Assembly: GCF_000422245.1 (NCBI RefSeq)
Contig: NZ_ATHI01000028.1
Coordinates: 120,517 to 184,516, forward strand
Origin: Alkalidesulfovibrio alkalitolerans DSM 16529
Lineage (GTDB): Bacteria > Desulfobacterota > Desulfovibrionia > Desulfovibrionales > Desulfovibrionaceae
Direction: 5' to 3'
DNA: 64,000 nucleotides
Shown: positions 1 to 8,304 of the stretch, piece by piece
Position numbering within the stretch: position 1 is the stretch's first letter
Layout: every line of letters starts with the position of its first letter
Translations under genes and position numbers: made by a program
Notes under the pieces: model-generated
The model's input: the letters and a program-made list of their open reading frames with translations, nothing else
What the model was told of the DNA's origin: nothing
Databases searched by the model: none

Positions 1-228
1 GACCATGTCCGCCATTTCCGCGTCGCTGATTTCGCGCCCGAAGACCTCGCGCCACAGGTGGCGGTACTTTTCGTAGCGACTCACGCCGCCGTGGGCGCGG
101 TGGAAGTCGATGAGCGTCCTCACGGCCTCAGGCCCCAGGTGTCGTGCGCTCTTGGCGAAGGCCTCGGTCTTCAGTTCGACGGTTTCGAGGATCACTCCGT
201 CGCAGTCGAGCACCACGCATTCGATCAT
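1..228 (-). CDS. HAD-superfamily hydrolase, 3' part cut by window edge
   Basis: The first 76 residues of a haloacid dehalogenase-type phosphatase are present; the rest lies to the left of the window. The N-terminus carries the HAD motif I as LDCDG (nucleophile Asp and the general-acid Asp two residues later), followed by a helical cap region. The start is the ATG at 226-228, which overlaps the stop of the upstream dehydrogenase by four bases (ATGA), so the two genes are probably cotranscribed and translationally coupled. Substrate cannot be told from this fragment. Pairing with a 2-hydroxyacid dehydrogenase suggests small phosphorylated acids or sugars, which is inference only. Confidence 0.8.
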   Translation of the reverse strand, partial: MIECVVLDCDGVILETVELKTEAFAKSARHLGPEAVRTLIDFHRAHGGVSRYEKYRHLWREVFGREISDAEMADMV

Positions 229-1136
229 GCGGAAACTCCCAGCGCGTCGAGCAGGTTCCGCACCGCGTCGATCTCCATCCGGATGCGGCCTTCGCGCGCG
301 TAGGAGCCGATGTGCGGGGTCAGGATCGCGGTTTCGATCTCGCGAAGCGGCCCGGTGTAGGGTTCCTTCTCGAAGCAGTCGATGGCCGCGCCCGCAAGAT
401 GGCCCGAGCGCAGGAGCCCGGCCAGGGCCTCCTCGTCCACGAGCCCGCCGCGCCCGGCGTTGACCAGCCAGGAGCCGGGCCGCATCAGGGAGAGCATGGC
501 GCCGTCCAGGAGATGACAGGCCTCGGCGGTCTTTGAGCAGTGCAGGCTGATTATGTCCGCCCAGGCCAGGAGGTCGGGTAACTCCATGCGCTCGCGGTCT
601 GCCTCGCGCACGAAGGGGTCGGAAAAGGCCACCCGCGCGCCCAGGCGTTCCAGAAGATCGCCCGTGGCCCGGCCGATGCGGCCGTAGCCCACGATGCCCA
701 CTTTCTTGCCCTCAAGCAGGCTGCCCATGCGCTTTTTCCACGTTCCGCCGCGCAGTTCCCGGTCCATGCGGCTTATGTTGCGCAGCATGTCCAGGATCAG
801 TCCGGCCACGAGCTCGGCCACGGCGCGCGTGGGACCAAGAGGCGTGTTGCGCACAGCTATGCCCCGGGCGGCGCAGACCTCCTGGTTTACGCTGTCCATA
901 CCCACGCCGCAGCGGGATAGGGCCTTGAGTTCCGGGAGCCGGTCGAGCACCTCGGCGTCGTAGGTTTCCGTGCCCGCGACGATGCCCTGGCAGTCCGCGC
1001 ACAGGGAGATCGTCTCCTCGCGCGTGAGCTTTCGGCCGTGGGGGTTGAGCACGAAGGAAAAGCCCGCCCGCTCGATGAGGGCGAGGGGGTCGCGGTCGAA
1101 CTGGGCGAAGCTGGACGTGGTGATGGCGATGCGCAT
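225..1136 (-). CDS. D-isomer-specific 2-hydroxyacid dehydrogenase
   Basis: A 303-residue NAD-dependent dehydrogenase of the phosphoglycerate dehydrogenase family. The dinucleotide-binding loop GYGRIG is visible near residue 150, followed by an acidic end of the second strand (SDP). The conserved catalytic elements Arg (NAGRGG region), Glu (near DCFEKEP) and the C-terminal His (TPHIGS) are all present. Length fits the short form that lacks the ACT regulatory domain of serine-biosynthetic SerA. It precedes and overlaps the HAD phosphatase, so it may be a dedicated dehydrogenase of a small pathway rather than SerA. The substrate is not determined by the sequence. Confidence 0.88.
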   Translation of the reverse strand: MRIAITTSSFAQFDRDPLALIERAGFSFVLNPHGRKLTREETISLCADCQGIVAGTETYDAEVLDRLPELKALSRCGVGMDSVNQEVCAARGIAVRNTPLGPTRAVAELVAGLILDMLRNISRMDRELRGGTWKKRMGSLLEGKKVGIVGYGRIGRATGDLLERLGARVAFSDPFVREADRERMELPDLLAWADIISLHCSKTAEACHLLDGAMLSLMRPGSWLVNAGRGGLVDEEALAGLLRSGHLAGAAIDCFEKEPYTGPLREIETAILTPHIGSYAREGRIRMEIDAVRNLLDALGVSA

Positions 1137-1208
1137 GATTGTTCCGTTTGAATGCCGGTCAGTGGTACAGGAAAAAGGGCCTTCTGCAAACCGTCGCGCC
1201 CGTGTCCG

Positions 1209-2096
1209 TCACAGGCGCGCCCGGCGGCCGAGTTGTTGCAGCGCGAGACCGCCGAGAATGCACAACAGCCCCGCGATCGTCGAGGGCAGGATGGCCTCGC
1301 CGACCACGAAGCGGATGAAGAACAGCGAGATGATTGGCGAGATGAAGATCAGGTTGCCCACGCGCGAGGTGTTTTCGGCGTAGCGCAGGGCCGCGAGCCA
1401 GGTGATGAAGGTGATCCCCATCTCGAAGACACCGACGTAGGCGGCTCCGAGAAGACCGGCCGGATCGGCGGGCCAGGGCGAGGAGACGTACAGGGCGAGG
1501 CCCAGGGAGAAGGGCAGGGAGAAAAGCACGCTGAGCGCGAGACCGACCACGGGGTCGCGCTTGTCCTTGGCCGCGAGCAGCCAGTAGAGCGACCAGACGA
1601 CGGTGCTGCCAAGCGCCAGGGCCACGCCCAGGGGGCTTGCGAACTCAAGGCCCAGCAGGTCGCCGCGCGTGGAGATGACGAGCACCCCGAACCAGCACAC
1701 GCAGGTCGCCGCCAGGTCGCGGAAGGACAGGGTCTGGCCCAGGATGGGCACGGAGAGGATGGTCAGGGTGATGGCCCAGGTGTAGTTGAGGGGCTGGGCT
1801 TCCTGGGCTGGCAAAAGGTCGTAGGCCGTGAGCAGGACGAGGTAATAGAGGAAGGGATTGAGCAGCCCGAGGCCAAGGGAGCGCAGGTACTCGCGGGGCG
1901 TGCAGGCGAACAGCAGCCCGAGGCGTCCGCGCGCCGCGAGCACCGCGAGCATCACCAGCGCCGAGGTCACGGATGACCACAGCACGAGTTGGGCCACGTC
2001 CAGGTGCGCCAACGACAGTTTGAAGGCCGAGGCCACGGTGGACCACAGGAGCACCGTGACCAGGCCGAAGCCCATGGCCTTGCGCTGGTTTCGCAT
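1209..2096 (-). CDS. EamA/DMT-family transporter
   Basis: A 295-residue integral membrane protein with about ten hydrophobic segments arranged as two EamA repeats of five, the classical drug/metabolite transporter layout. It starts MRNQRKAMGFGLVTVLLWST, where a Trp-containing first helix is typical of EamA proteins. It should act in the inner membrane, exporting small metabolites or amino acids, but the substrate cannot be predicted. Its ATG shares one base with the stop of the upstream LOG-family gene (TGATG), indicating translational coupling. A second, unrelated DMT transporter lies at 52217-53089. Confidence 0.87.
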   Translation of the reverse strand: MRNQRKAMGFGLVTVLLWSTVASAFKLSLAHLDVAQLVLWSSVTSALVMLAVLAARGRLGLLFACTPREYLRSLGLGLLNPFLYYLVLLTAYDLLPAQEAQPLNYTWAITLTILSVPILGQTLSFRDLAATCVCWFGVLVISTRGDLLGLEFASPLGVALALGSTVVWSLYWLLAAKDKRDPVVGLALSVLFSLPFSLGLALYVSSPWPADPAGLLGAAYVGVFEMGITFITWLAALRYAENTSRVGNLIFISPIISLFFIRFVVGEAILPSTIAGLLCILGGLALQQLGRRARL

Positions 2097-2755
2097 CAGA
2101 CGATGACGTGTCTCTTGATGTAGGAGACGGCCTGCTCAGGGGTGTCCATGATGGTGAACAGTTCCATGTCGTCTGGAGCGATGAAGCCTTTGTCGAGAAG
2201 CGCTTTGGTGAACCATTCCACCATGCCGCCCCAGAATTCGCGGCCGATGAGGATGACGGGGAACGGTTTGATGCGCTTGGTCTGGATGAGCACCAGAGCC
2301 TCGATGACTTCGTCCAGGGTGCCGAAACCGCCGGGAAGGGCGATGTAGGCCATGGCGTACTTCACGAAGACGACCTTGCGCACGAAGAAGTAGCGGAAAT
2401 CGACGCGCAGATCGAGGTAGTCGTTGCTTTTCTGCTCGTGCGGCAGTTCAATGTGCAGGCCGATGGAGCGGCCCTTGCCGCCCTCCTTCGCACCCCTGTT
2501 GGCAGCCTCCATCAGGCCTGGGCCGCCGCCGGTGATGATGTCGTAGCCCGCCTCCGAGAGGAGCCTAGCGAGCTTTCTGGCCATTTCGTAATCTTGGTCG
2601 CCTTCTTTGGAACGGGCCGATCCGAAGATGGACACGGCAGGCCCCACGTCGTTCATGTCTTCGAATCCAGCCACGATTTCGGCCATGATGCGGAACAGCC
2701 GCCAGGATTCCTTGGTGGAGAGATTGTCGATAACGAATTGACGGGAATCTTGCAT
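2096..2755 (-). CDS. LOG-family protein (TIGR00730 Rossmann fold)
   Basis: A 219-residue protein of the lysine-decarboxylase-like LOG family, whose characterised members cleave nucleoside 5'-monophosphates to the base and ribose 5-phosphate. The signature PGGFGTLDE (PGGxGTxxE) is present near residue 127, and an upstream GGGPGLMEAANRGA nucleotide-binding stretch is visible. The N-terminal extension of roughly 40 residues before VSIFGSAR resembles the longer bacterial subgroup. The start has a good AAGGAGG-type ribosome site upstream. The gene is divergent from the beta-CASP ribonuclease gene across a 123-base region holding a perfect inverted repeat. Confidence 0.88.
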   Translation of the reverse strand: MQDSRQFVIDNLSTKESWRLFRIMAEIVAGFEDMNDVGPAVSIFGSARSKEGDQDYEMARKLARLLSEAGYDIITGGGPGLMEAANRGAKEGGKGRSIGLHIELPHEQKSNDYLDLRVDFRYFFVRKVVFVKYAMAYIALPGGFGTLDEVIEALVLIQTKRIKPFPVILIGREFWGGMVEWFTKALLDKGFIAPDDMELFTIMDTPEQAVSYIKRHVIV

Positions 2756-2789
2756 AAAGACCTCCTTGGCGGGTTCGTGTCGTGCCCGA

Positions 2790-2824
2790 GGTGTTTACCC
2801 CCGGCCGGTCGCGGTGTAAACACC
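2790..2824. promoter_or_regulatory. Perfect 9-bp inverted repeat in divergent promoter region
   Basis: GGTGTTTAC at 2790-2798 and its exact reverse complement GTAAACACC at 2816-2824 are separated by 17 bases. It sits between the divergent LOG-family and ribonuclease genes. The arms are about 26 bases apart centre to centre, so a dimeric regulator binding two turns apart is possible. No T-run follows, so it is not an obvious terminator. Function is inferred from position only. Confidence 0.45.
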
Positions 2825-2878
2825 GCAGATTCGGCCGCGCGGGACTTGTCCGGCGTGGTTTTGTCAAAGGAGATGCGC

Positions 2879-4486
2879 GTGAAGATAAATTTTTTGGGGG
2901 CCTCGCGGACCGTCACGGGATCGTGCTACGTCGTCGAGGCGGGGGGAGTCAGGTTCGCCGTTGATTGCGGCATGCATCAAGGCAACAGGGATATCGAGAA
3001 ACGCAACCGAGACATGGCGCCCTACGAGCCAGAGAAGATCGAGTTCGTGCTCGTGACCCATGCACATATCGACCATACGGGGCTTTTGCCCAGGCTGGTC
3101 AAGCACGGCTTCAAGGGGCCTATCTACTGCACGCCACCCACCGCCGATCTGCTGGAGATCATGCTGCTCGACAGCGCGCACATCCAGGAGATGGAGGCTG
3201 AATGGGAAAACAAGAAGCGACTGCGTCACGGCCGTCCGCCCGTGGAGGCCCTCTACACCAAGGACGACGTGACCCGCACTCTGCCGCTCATCAAGCCGGT
3301 CGCATACAACGCCGAGTTCGAACCCGCGGCGGGCGTCAAGGTGCTGTACCGCGACGCGGGCCACATCCTGGGCTCCGCCTTCATCAACGTCACTGCCGTC
3401 AACAACGGTTCCAGCACCTCGCTGGTCTTCTCGGGCGACCTGGGCCGTCCCAACCAACTGCTCGTCAGCGATCCCGAAGTGGCCCGCAGCGCGGATTATC
3501 TCTTCGTGGAATCCACCTATGGCGACCGCGACCACAAGAACGAGGAAAACAGCCGCGACGAATTGGCGGCGGCCATTGCCCACGCTTACAAGAACCGCGA
3601 GAAGTGCATCATCCCGGCCTTTGCCGTTGAGCGCAGCCAGGAGATCATCTATACGCTGTGGCTGCTCGCCAAGGAGGGCAAGCTGCCCAAGGAGATGCCG
3701 GTCTTTTTGGACAGCCCCTTGGCGATCCGGGCAACCGAGATATTCAAGAAGCACCCCGAATACATGGACGACGAGGTGCGTGAATTGATGCAGAACGGCG
3801 ACAGCCCGTTCGATCTGCCAAACCTCGTCTATACGCGCAGCACGGCCGATTCCCAGCGCATCAACGAGCATAAGGGTGCGGCCGTGGTCATTTCGGCCAG
3901 CGGCATGTGCAACGCGGGTCGCATCAAGCACCATCTGCGCCACAACCTCTGGCGGCACGGCGCGAGCATCGTCTTCGTGGGCTTCCAGGCCCAGGGCACT
4001 CCCGGCCGCCACATCGTGGACGGCGCGAAGAAGATCCGCCTCCTGGGCGAAGAGGTGGCTGTTCACGCCAAGGTCTTCACCATTGGCGGCTTCTCCGCCC
4101 ATGCGGGGCAAAGCCAGATCATGGAATGGATTGGCAACTTCGACAATCCAGGCATGGAAGTGTTCTTGGTGCATGGCGAGCAAAAGGCGCAGACCATCCT
4201 TTCCGAGATGATCCGCGAGCGGTACGGTCTGACGGTGCACGTTCCCGACTATCTGGAAGAGGTTGAACTCAAGCCCGGCAAGGCTCCCGCCATTCAGCTG
4301 CATCCCGAGCGCGCCCGACCCCGCATCGACTGGGGTTATCTGGTTGGGGAGACGGAGCGCCTGCTTGAGGGCTTCAAAGGCAAGCTTGGCGATGTGCAGG
4401 CCAAGCCGTGGGTGGACCAGACCGAAATGCGCGACCGGCTTTTGGACGCGCACCGCGCCTTGATGGAACTCGTTTCGGAGAACTGA
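2879..4486 (+). CDS. MBL-fold beta-CASP ribonuclease
   Basis: A metallo-beta-lactamase fold RNA-processing nuclease of 535 residues. The zinc motif HAHIDH is near residue 62, followed by DAGHILGSA, SGDLGR, and beta-CASP motifs (ESTYGDR; PAFAVERSQE; SASGMCNAGR; GGFSAHAGQ). This order matches the bacterial RNA-specific TTHA0252-like group. I chose the GTG at 2879 because the Shine-Dalgarno AAAGGAG ends at 2872, directly against the ATG at 2873 but six bases before the GTG; homologs also begin with a KIxFLGA-type sequence. The reading frame is open far upstream to 2108 but that part is antisense to the LOG gene and not coding. Confidence 0.9.
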   Translation: MKINFLGASRTVTGSCYVVEAGGVRFAVDCGMHQGNRDIEKRNRDMAPYEPEKIEFVLVTHAHIDHTGLLPRLVKHGFKGPIYCTPPTADLLEIMLLDSAHIQEMEAEWENKKRLRHGRPPVEALYTKDDVTRTLPLIKPVAYNAEFEPAAGVKVLYRDAGHILGSAFINVTAVNNGSSTSLVFSGDLGRPNQLLVSDPEVARSADYLFVESTYGDRDHKNEENSRDELAAAIAHAYKNREKCIIPAFAVERSQEIIYTLWLLAKEGKLPKEMPVFLDSPLAIRATEIFKKHPEYMDDEVRELMQNGDSPFDLPNLVYTRSTADSQRINEHKGAAVVISASGMCNAGRIKHHLRHNLWRHGASIVFVGFQAQGTPGRHIVDGAKKIRLLGEEVAVHAKVFTIGGFSAHAGQSQIMEWIGNFDNPGMEVFLVHGEQKAQTILSEMIRERYGLTVHVPDYLEEVELKPGKAPAIQLHPERARPRIDWGYLVGETERLLEGFKGKLGDVQAKPWVDQTEMRDRLLDAHRALMELVSEN

Positions 4487-4490
4487 GGTC

Positions 4491-5057
4491 ATGCGCATAA
4501 CGGGCGGCAGCTTCAGGGGCAGGCGGATCGCAACGGGAGAGGGGCCGGGCTATCGCCCGGCTACCGGCAAGGTGCGCGAGGCCCTGTTCAGCATGCTTGC
4601 GGCGCGCGGGCTCGTCTTTGCGGACCTGCGCGTTCTGGACGTGTTCGCCGGATCGGGCAGCCTGGGTATCGAATGCCTCTCGCGCGGCGCGGTCTTTTGC
4701 AGGTTCATCGAGAAGAGCCGTGCGGCGGCCGGGTTGATCCGCGAGAACCTGCGCGAACTCGGCGTGGGACGCAAACGTTTCGCCGTGTCGGCCGAGGACG
4801 CGGGCAAGGCCCTGGCAGGCTCTTGCCGCGAGCCGTTTGGGCTCGTCTTCGTCGATCCGCCCTACGGCCAGGGGCTGCTTGCACCCACCCTCGCGCGCTT
4901 GCGCGCCGGAGGCTGGCTCGCGCAGGGCGGCCTCCTGGTCGCGGAGGTCGAGGCCGGGCTTGAGTTCGATGCACAAAGCGTGGCGCCGGGACTTGAACTT
5001 CTGGCCGACAGGGACTACGGACAAACCCGCATACTCGTCTGGCGGAGAGAACAATGA
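4491..5057 (+). CDS. rsmD: 16S rRNA (guanine966-N2)-methyltransferase
   Basis: A 188-residue SAM-dependent methyltransferase that modifies G966 of 16S rRNA in the 30S subunit. The N-terminus MRITGGSFRGRRI is characteristic of RsmD. The SAM-binding loop DVFAGSGSLGIE follows near residue 47, and the catalytic DPPYG motif near residue 121. It starts four bases after the ribonuclease gene and overlaps coaD by four bases (ATGA), the usual rsmD-coaD pairing seen in many bacteria. Confidence 0.94.
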   Translation: MRITGGSFRGRRIATGEGPGYRPATGKVREALFSMLAARGLVFADLRVLDVFAGSGSLGIECLSRGAVFCRFIEKSRAAAGLIRENLRELGVGRKRFAVSAEDAGKALAGSCREPFGLVFVDPPYGQGLLAPTLARLRAGGWLAQGGLLVAEVEAGLEFDAQSVAPGLELLADRDYGQTRILVWRREQ

Positions 5058-5554
5058 CCACAGCAATCTACCCCGGCACCTTCGATCCCCTGACCAACGG
5101 ACATGTCAGCCTTGTCAGGCGCGCGTGCAGCGTTTTTGATCGGATCATCGTGGCCGTGGCGCGCGACACAACCAAGAAGCCTCTCTTCACAATCGAGGAA
5201 AGGGTGGCCATGGCGCGCGAGGTCTTCGCCTTCGACAAGGGCGTCGAGGTGGAGGATTTCGCGGGCCTGCTCGTCAACTACGTCGATCGCAAGGGTGCGG
5301 GCGTCATCCTGCGGGGGCTGCGAGCGGTCTCGGACTTCGAGTACGAGTTTCAGATGGCGCTCATGAACCGTAGATTGAACCGCGATATCCAGACTGTCTT
5401 TCTGATGACCGACTACAAGTGGATGTACCTCTCCTCGACCATCGTCAAGGAAGCGGCCAAACACGGCGCGAATATCAAGGGCATGATCCCCGACGCGATC
5501 GTGCCGCATCTTTATGCGCGTTTCGCCGAACTCGACGCGGCGGGCCGCTCGTGA
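5054..5554 (+). CDS. coaD: Pantetheine-phosphate adenylyltransferase
   Basis: A 166-residue nucleotidyltransferase that transfers AMP from ATP to 4'-phosphopantetheine, the penultimate step of coenzyme A synthesis. The N-terminal PGTFDPLTNGH contains the TxGH adenylyltransferase motif, and the C-terminal YLSSTIVKE matches the second ATP-binding motif. Length is normal. The gene overlaps rsmD upstream by four bases and miaA downstream by four bases (GTGA), so the three are one translationally coupled unit. Confidence 0.95.
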   Translation: MTTAIYPGTFDPLTNGHVSLVRRACSVFDRIIVAVARDTTKKPLFTIEERVAMAREVFAFDKGVEVEDFAGLLVNYVDRKGAGVILRGLRAVSDFEYEFQMALMNRRLNRDIQTVFLMTDYKWMYLSSTIVKEAAKHGANIKGMIPDAIVPHLYARFAELDAAGRS

Positions 5555-6471
5555 CCCTGCCTCGCGCGGTCTGCATCCTCGGCCCCACTGGCGTCGGCAA
5601 GACCGGGCTCGCGCTGCATCTGGCCGAACGGTTCGGCGGCGGGGTGATCAACACGGACTCCCGTCAGGTCTACCGGGGGCTTGGCATCGTCACGGCGCAG
5701 CCCACGGCCGAGGAGCAGGCGAAATGTCCGCATCGGCTCTACGCGATCATCGACCCCTGCCAGGCCATGAGCGCGGGTACGTTCACCGTTTTGGCCGAGC
5801 AGGCCATGACGGAATTCACCGGACAGGGCCTTTTGCCGCTTTTGGTCGGCGGAACGGGGCTGTATCTCGACGCGCTTTTGTACGGCCTCGCGTCCATCCC
5901 CGACGTTCCCGACGTGGTCCGGCAGCAAATTCAGGCGGGCTGGGAGGCGCTTGGCGCGCGCACGATGTATGATTTCCTAAGCCAGATCGATCCCGATTAC
6001 GCGGCCAAAATCCATCACAACGACCGGCAGCGCATCACTCGTGCCTTGGAAGTCTTCGAGAGCACGGGGCGGGTCTTTTCCAGTTTCCACCAGCAGGAGG
6101 GAGCGCCACCCCGCTTCGATGCGTTGAAGATCGGCTTGTCCATGGACACGGAGAAACTCTCGCCGCGCCTCATGGAGCGCATCGAGGCCATGCTCGCCGC
6201 TGGTGCGCTGCGGGAGATGGAAGAGGCGTTCGCGGCATGTCCCAAGGTCGATGCGCCGGGATTCAGCGGTATCGGATCGCATGAGTTGCTGGAGCTTGCC
6301 CGGGGCCGTCTCGACCTGGAGCAGGCCAAGACACTATGGCACAAGCGCACAAAAGCCTACGCCAAGCGGCAGATGACTTGGTTCAAACGGGACCCCGACA
6401 TTCACTGGTTCAGCCCCTCCGAGCACGAGGCGGTGGCGGCGCTGGTGGCCGACTGGCTCGAGACGGGATGA
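5551..6471 (+). CDS. miaA: tRNA dimethylallyltransferase
   Basis: A 306-residue enzyme that adds a dimethylallyl group to N6 of A37 in tRNAs reading UNN codons. The P-loop GPTGVGKT and the following DSRQVYRG motif, which contacts the substrate base, are near the N-terminus. The start is a GTG at 5551 overlapping the coaD TGA; an upstream in-frame ATG at 5419 would lie deep inside coaD and is rejected. A strong hairpin downstream ends this operon. Confidence 0.94.
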   Translation: MTLPRAVCILGPTGVGKTGLALHLAERFGGGVINTDSRQVYRGLGIVTAQPTAEEQAKCPHRLYAIIDPCQAMSAGTFTVLAEQAMTEFTGQGLLPLLVGGTGLYLDALLYGLASIPDVPDVVRQQIQAGWEALGARTMYDFLSQIDPDYAAKIHHNDRQRITRALEVFESTGRVFSSFHQQEGAPPRFDALKIGLSMDTEKLSPRLMERIEAMLAAGALREMEEAFAACPKVDAPGFSGIGSHELLELARGRLDLEQAKTLWHKRTKAYAKRQMTWFKRDPDIHWFSPSEHEAVAALVADWLETG

Positions 6472-6524
6472 TCTCGAAGACGTGTCCTCGATGCGGCCGC
6501 TGACGTGAAATCCGCGCCGCACGC

Positions 6525-6568
6525 GAAACAGGCCCTGTGCGTTCACTACGCGCAGGGCCTGTTTCTTT
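6525..6568. terminator. Bidirectional hairpin terminator after miaA
   Basis: A 13-bp perfect stem (6525-6537 with 6553-6565), extendable to 17 bp with one wobble pair, surrounds a short loop. It is followed by TTTC on the plus strand and preceded by a purine-rich GCGAAA side, so it can act in both directions. It lies between miaA (plus) and the convergent small membrane protein gene (minus). Confidence 0.8.
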
Positions 6569-6616
6569 CCGGTGGCACCCGGTGGTGCTCCGCGGATGCG
6601 TGTAAGGCAGGTCGAA

Positions 6617-6991
6617 CTACTCGACGTAGACCTGCTTGATTTCTTCCAGCATCGTGTTCAGGCGGTCCAGCTTTTCCTTCTCCTCGCCTTCGGCCTGGTC
6701 GGTCAGCAGGCGGGCGCGCAAGGACATTTCCTCGACTGTGGCCAGAGCAGCCTGTCTGCGCAAGGTCTCCGGCAACGCTTCCACGACGGCGAGGCGCTCG
6801 TCATATGCGGAGATGCGCTTTTCAAGGGCCGAGGTCGCCTCCAGCAACTGACCGTTGTTGCTCTTCAGTGTAAAGAATACCGCGCCGGCCGTGGCCAGCG
6901 CCAAAAAGGCCAGCAGCAGAGCCGCAGCGGCAATGTCACGGCTGGAACGGCTCGGCGTCGCGTCTTGAACGGTGTGGGTCGTGTCTCCCAT
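6617..6991 (-). CDS. Small membrane-anchored coiled-coil protein
   Basis: A 124-residue protein I do not recognise. After a polar 20-residue N-terminus there is one transmembrane segment (about residues 21-44, Ala/Leu rich), then a charged, heptad-like helical region to the C-terminus (leucines regularly spaced between Glu/Arg residues). The predicted topology places the coiled coil in the periplasm, if the segment is a signal anchor. The ATG at 6989-6991 is preceded by a GGAGGG site. The protein ends close to the terminator shared with miaA. No enzymatic motif is visible. Confidence 0.7.
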   Translation of the reverse strand: MGDTTHTVQDATPSRSSRDIAAAALLLAFLALATAGAVFFTLKSNNGQLLEATSALEKRISAYDERLAVVEALPETLRRQAALATVEEMSLRARLLTDQAEGEEKEKLDRLNTMLEEIKQVYVE

Positions 6992-7092
6992 ATGTGTGCC
7001 CTCCAGGGTTTTGTCTCGCTTCCCCCCGAAGATGGATTCGAGACATGTTGTTCGTGATATAGCGGTCTATCTCTCGGTTGGGTGAATGAGCA

Positions 7093-7734
7093 TCATTGCA
7101 TCGAGGCGATGATATCCGAGAGCAATTGGCCGTTGGGGGCCCGGACGTTGGGATTCATGGCCAGCAATTCACGCCACGCGGCCAACCCTTCTTCCTTTCG
7201 GTCCAGGTCGAAAATCAGCACCACGCCTCGATTGAACCGCGCATGCTCATGTTTCGGATTAAGGGCTATGGCTTTTTCGAAGGAAGCGAGAGACTGTTCA
7301 TAATCCTTCAGTTCGCGATGCATGACGCCCTTGTCGGTCCAAATGTCTGGCTGATTGTCATTGATTTCAAGAGATTTTCGGTACGTCTCCACGGCTTTTT
7401 GCGGCATTCCGTGATCGAAGTAGAAATGCCCCAGGTTGTTCAAGGCGGCGACGTCGCCAGGCCTTTTGGTCACGTCGGTTTCCAGGGCTAGCAGTCGGGT
7501 CCGTTCGGCCTCGGTCATGCCGCCTGGCCCGGCTTGCGGCGGCATCTGTTGTGGAGGCATTTGCTGTGGAGGCATTTGCCCCATGCCTTGAGCGGCCTGC
7601 ATTTGAGGACGCGGCGGGTTGTACATTGAGCCAGTAATCACTCCCGCCGCGAACCCGAGCGACAGGGCGAAAAAGACGACGACGAAAAACATGTCCTTTC
7701 GGACAAAGCCTTTGGGATAGGCTTGGTTGCTCAT
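7093..7734 (-). CDS. Membrane-anchored TPR protein
   Basis: A 213-residue protein with one N-terminal transmembrane helix (about residues 14-36), a Met/Pro/Gln linker made of short repeats, and a C-terminal block of three to four tetratricopeptide repeats (for example NNLGHFYFDHGMPQKAVETY and the following FEKAIALNPKHEHARFNRG unit). Such proteins act as periplasmic or membrane scaffolds. The start is the ATG at 7732-7734, preceded by a perfect AGGAGG; the longer frame upstream runs through the promoter and is rejected. A sigma70-like promoter lies about 25 bases upstream. Confidence 0.82.
   Translation of the reverse strand: MSNQAYPKGFVRKDMFFVVVFFALSLGFAAGVITGSMYNPPRPQMQAAQGMGQMPPQQMPPQQMPPQAGPGGMTEAERTRLLALETDVTKRPGDVAALNNLGHFYFDHGMPQKAVETYRKSLEINDNQPDIWTDKGVMHRELKDYEQSLASFEKAIALNPKHEHARFNRGVVLIFDLDRKEEGLAAWRELLAMNPNVRAPNGQLLSDIIASMQ
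7543..7581 (-). repeat. 15-bp tandem repeat encoding an MPPQQ linker
   Basis: The unit CATYTGYTGTGGAGG occurs twice in tandem with a partial third copy, encoding repeated Gln-Met-Pro-Pro-Gln. It falls in the flexible linker of the TPR protein and could vary in copy number between strains. Confidence 0.6.
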
Positions 7735-7758
7735 GAAACCTCCTGTGCAAGAGTTTAT

Positions 7759-7787
7759 TTTATACCCCACAAAATCCACGCAGGCAA
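7759..7787 (-). promoter_or_regulatory. Sigma70-like promoter for the TPR gene
   Basis: Reading the minus strand, a TTGCCT -35 box (7782-7787) and a TATAAA -10 box (7759-7764) are separated by exactly 17 bases. The start codon of the TPR gene is 25 bases further on. The surrounding sequence is AT-rich compared with the genome. Confidence 0.6.
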
Positions 7788-7810
7788 TATTTCGCGAGCC
7801 TGATCGCCAA

Positions 7811-7845
7811 ATCAAAAGGCCCCGGCGTTTGGGCGCCGGGGCCTT
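7811..7845 (-). terminator. Rho-independent terminator of the ech operon
   Basis: On the minus strand a 12-bp perfect GC-rich stem (7834-7845 with 7816-7827) with a six-base loop is followed by TTTTGATTT. It lies just beyond the stop of echF and before the TPR gene promoter, so it separates the two units. Confidence 0.78.
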
Positions 7846-7871
7846 GATCGGACGAAAAGCCGAGGACGAGT

Positions 7872-8291
7872 TTATTTTTTGGCAGGCTTCTTCGCCTTGG
7901 CCTCTGCGTCCTCGGCGGGCGCTGCGGCGTCCTCGGTCTTCTTTTTCTTCGGTTTGGGCGGAGTGCCCTGCATTTCGATCATTTCACGTCCGGTGGCCAC
8001 ATGTCGCCACGCGGATTTCATATGCAGGCAGTTCACGGGGCACGCTTCCACGCACAGCCCGCAGTACACGCAGGCAAACGGATCGCAAACCCAGGTTCCG
8101 ATCTCCTTGTCGACGCTGATGCACTGCGAGGGGCACTTGCGGGCGCAGTTTTGGCAGAAGATGCACTTTTCGATCTCGTTATACAGCTCTCCCCGGTAGG
8201 CGTCGAAGGCCGCCCGGGTCGTGATCGGATACAGTCGGGTGCTGTATCTGCCCACGAGGTTCTTGAGCACGTTTGTGGTCATGAAGGCCAT
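7872..8291 (-). CDS. echF: Ech hydrogenase ferredoxin-like subunit EchF
   Basis: A 139-residue iron-sulfur protein with two CxxCxxCxxxCP motifs (CIFCQNCARKCP and CVYCGLCVEACP), binding two [4Fe-4S] clusters, homologous to NuoI. In Ech hydrogenases this subunit passes electrons between reduced ferredoxin and the catalytic dimer. A Lys/Ala/Glu-rich tail of about 30 residues follows the fold and looks like a disordered extension. The start has a GGGAGGAAG ribosome site. It is the last gene of the six-gene operon and is followed by a terminator. Confidence 0.92.
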   Translation of the reverse strand: MAFMTTNVLKNLVGRYSTRLYPITTRAAFDAYRGELYNEIEKCIFCQNCARKCPSQCISVDKEIGTWVCDPFACVYCGLCVEACPVNCLHMKSAWRHVATGREMIEMQGTPPKPKKKKTEDAAAPAEDAEAKAKKPAKK

Positions 8292-8304
8292 GTCGTCTTC
8301 CTCC

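Noticed and set aside
2864..4498. 544-codon minus-strand open frame opposite the ribonuclease gene
   Set aside because: It mirrors the ribonuclease gene exactly; high GC leaves long antisense frames and it has no coherent motifs, whereas the plus frame has all family motifs.
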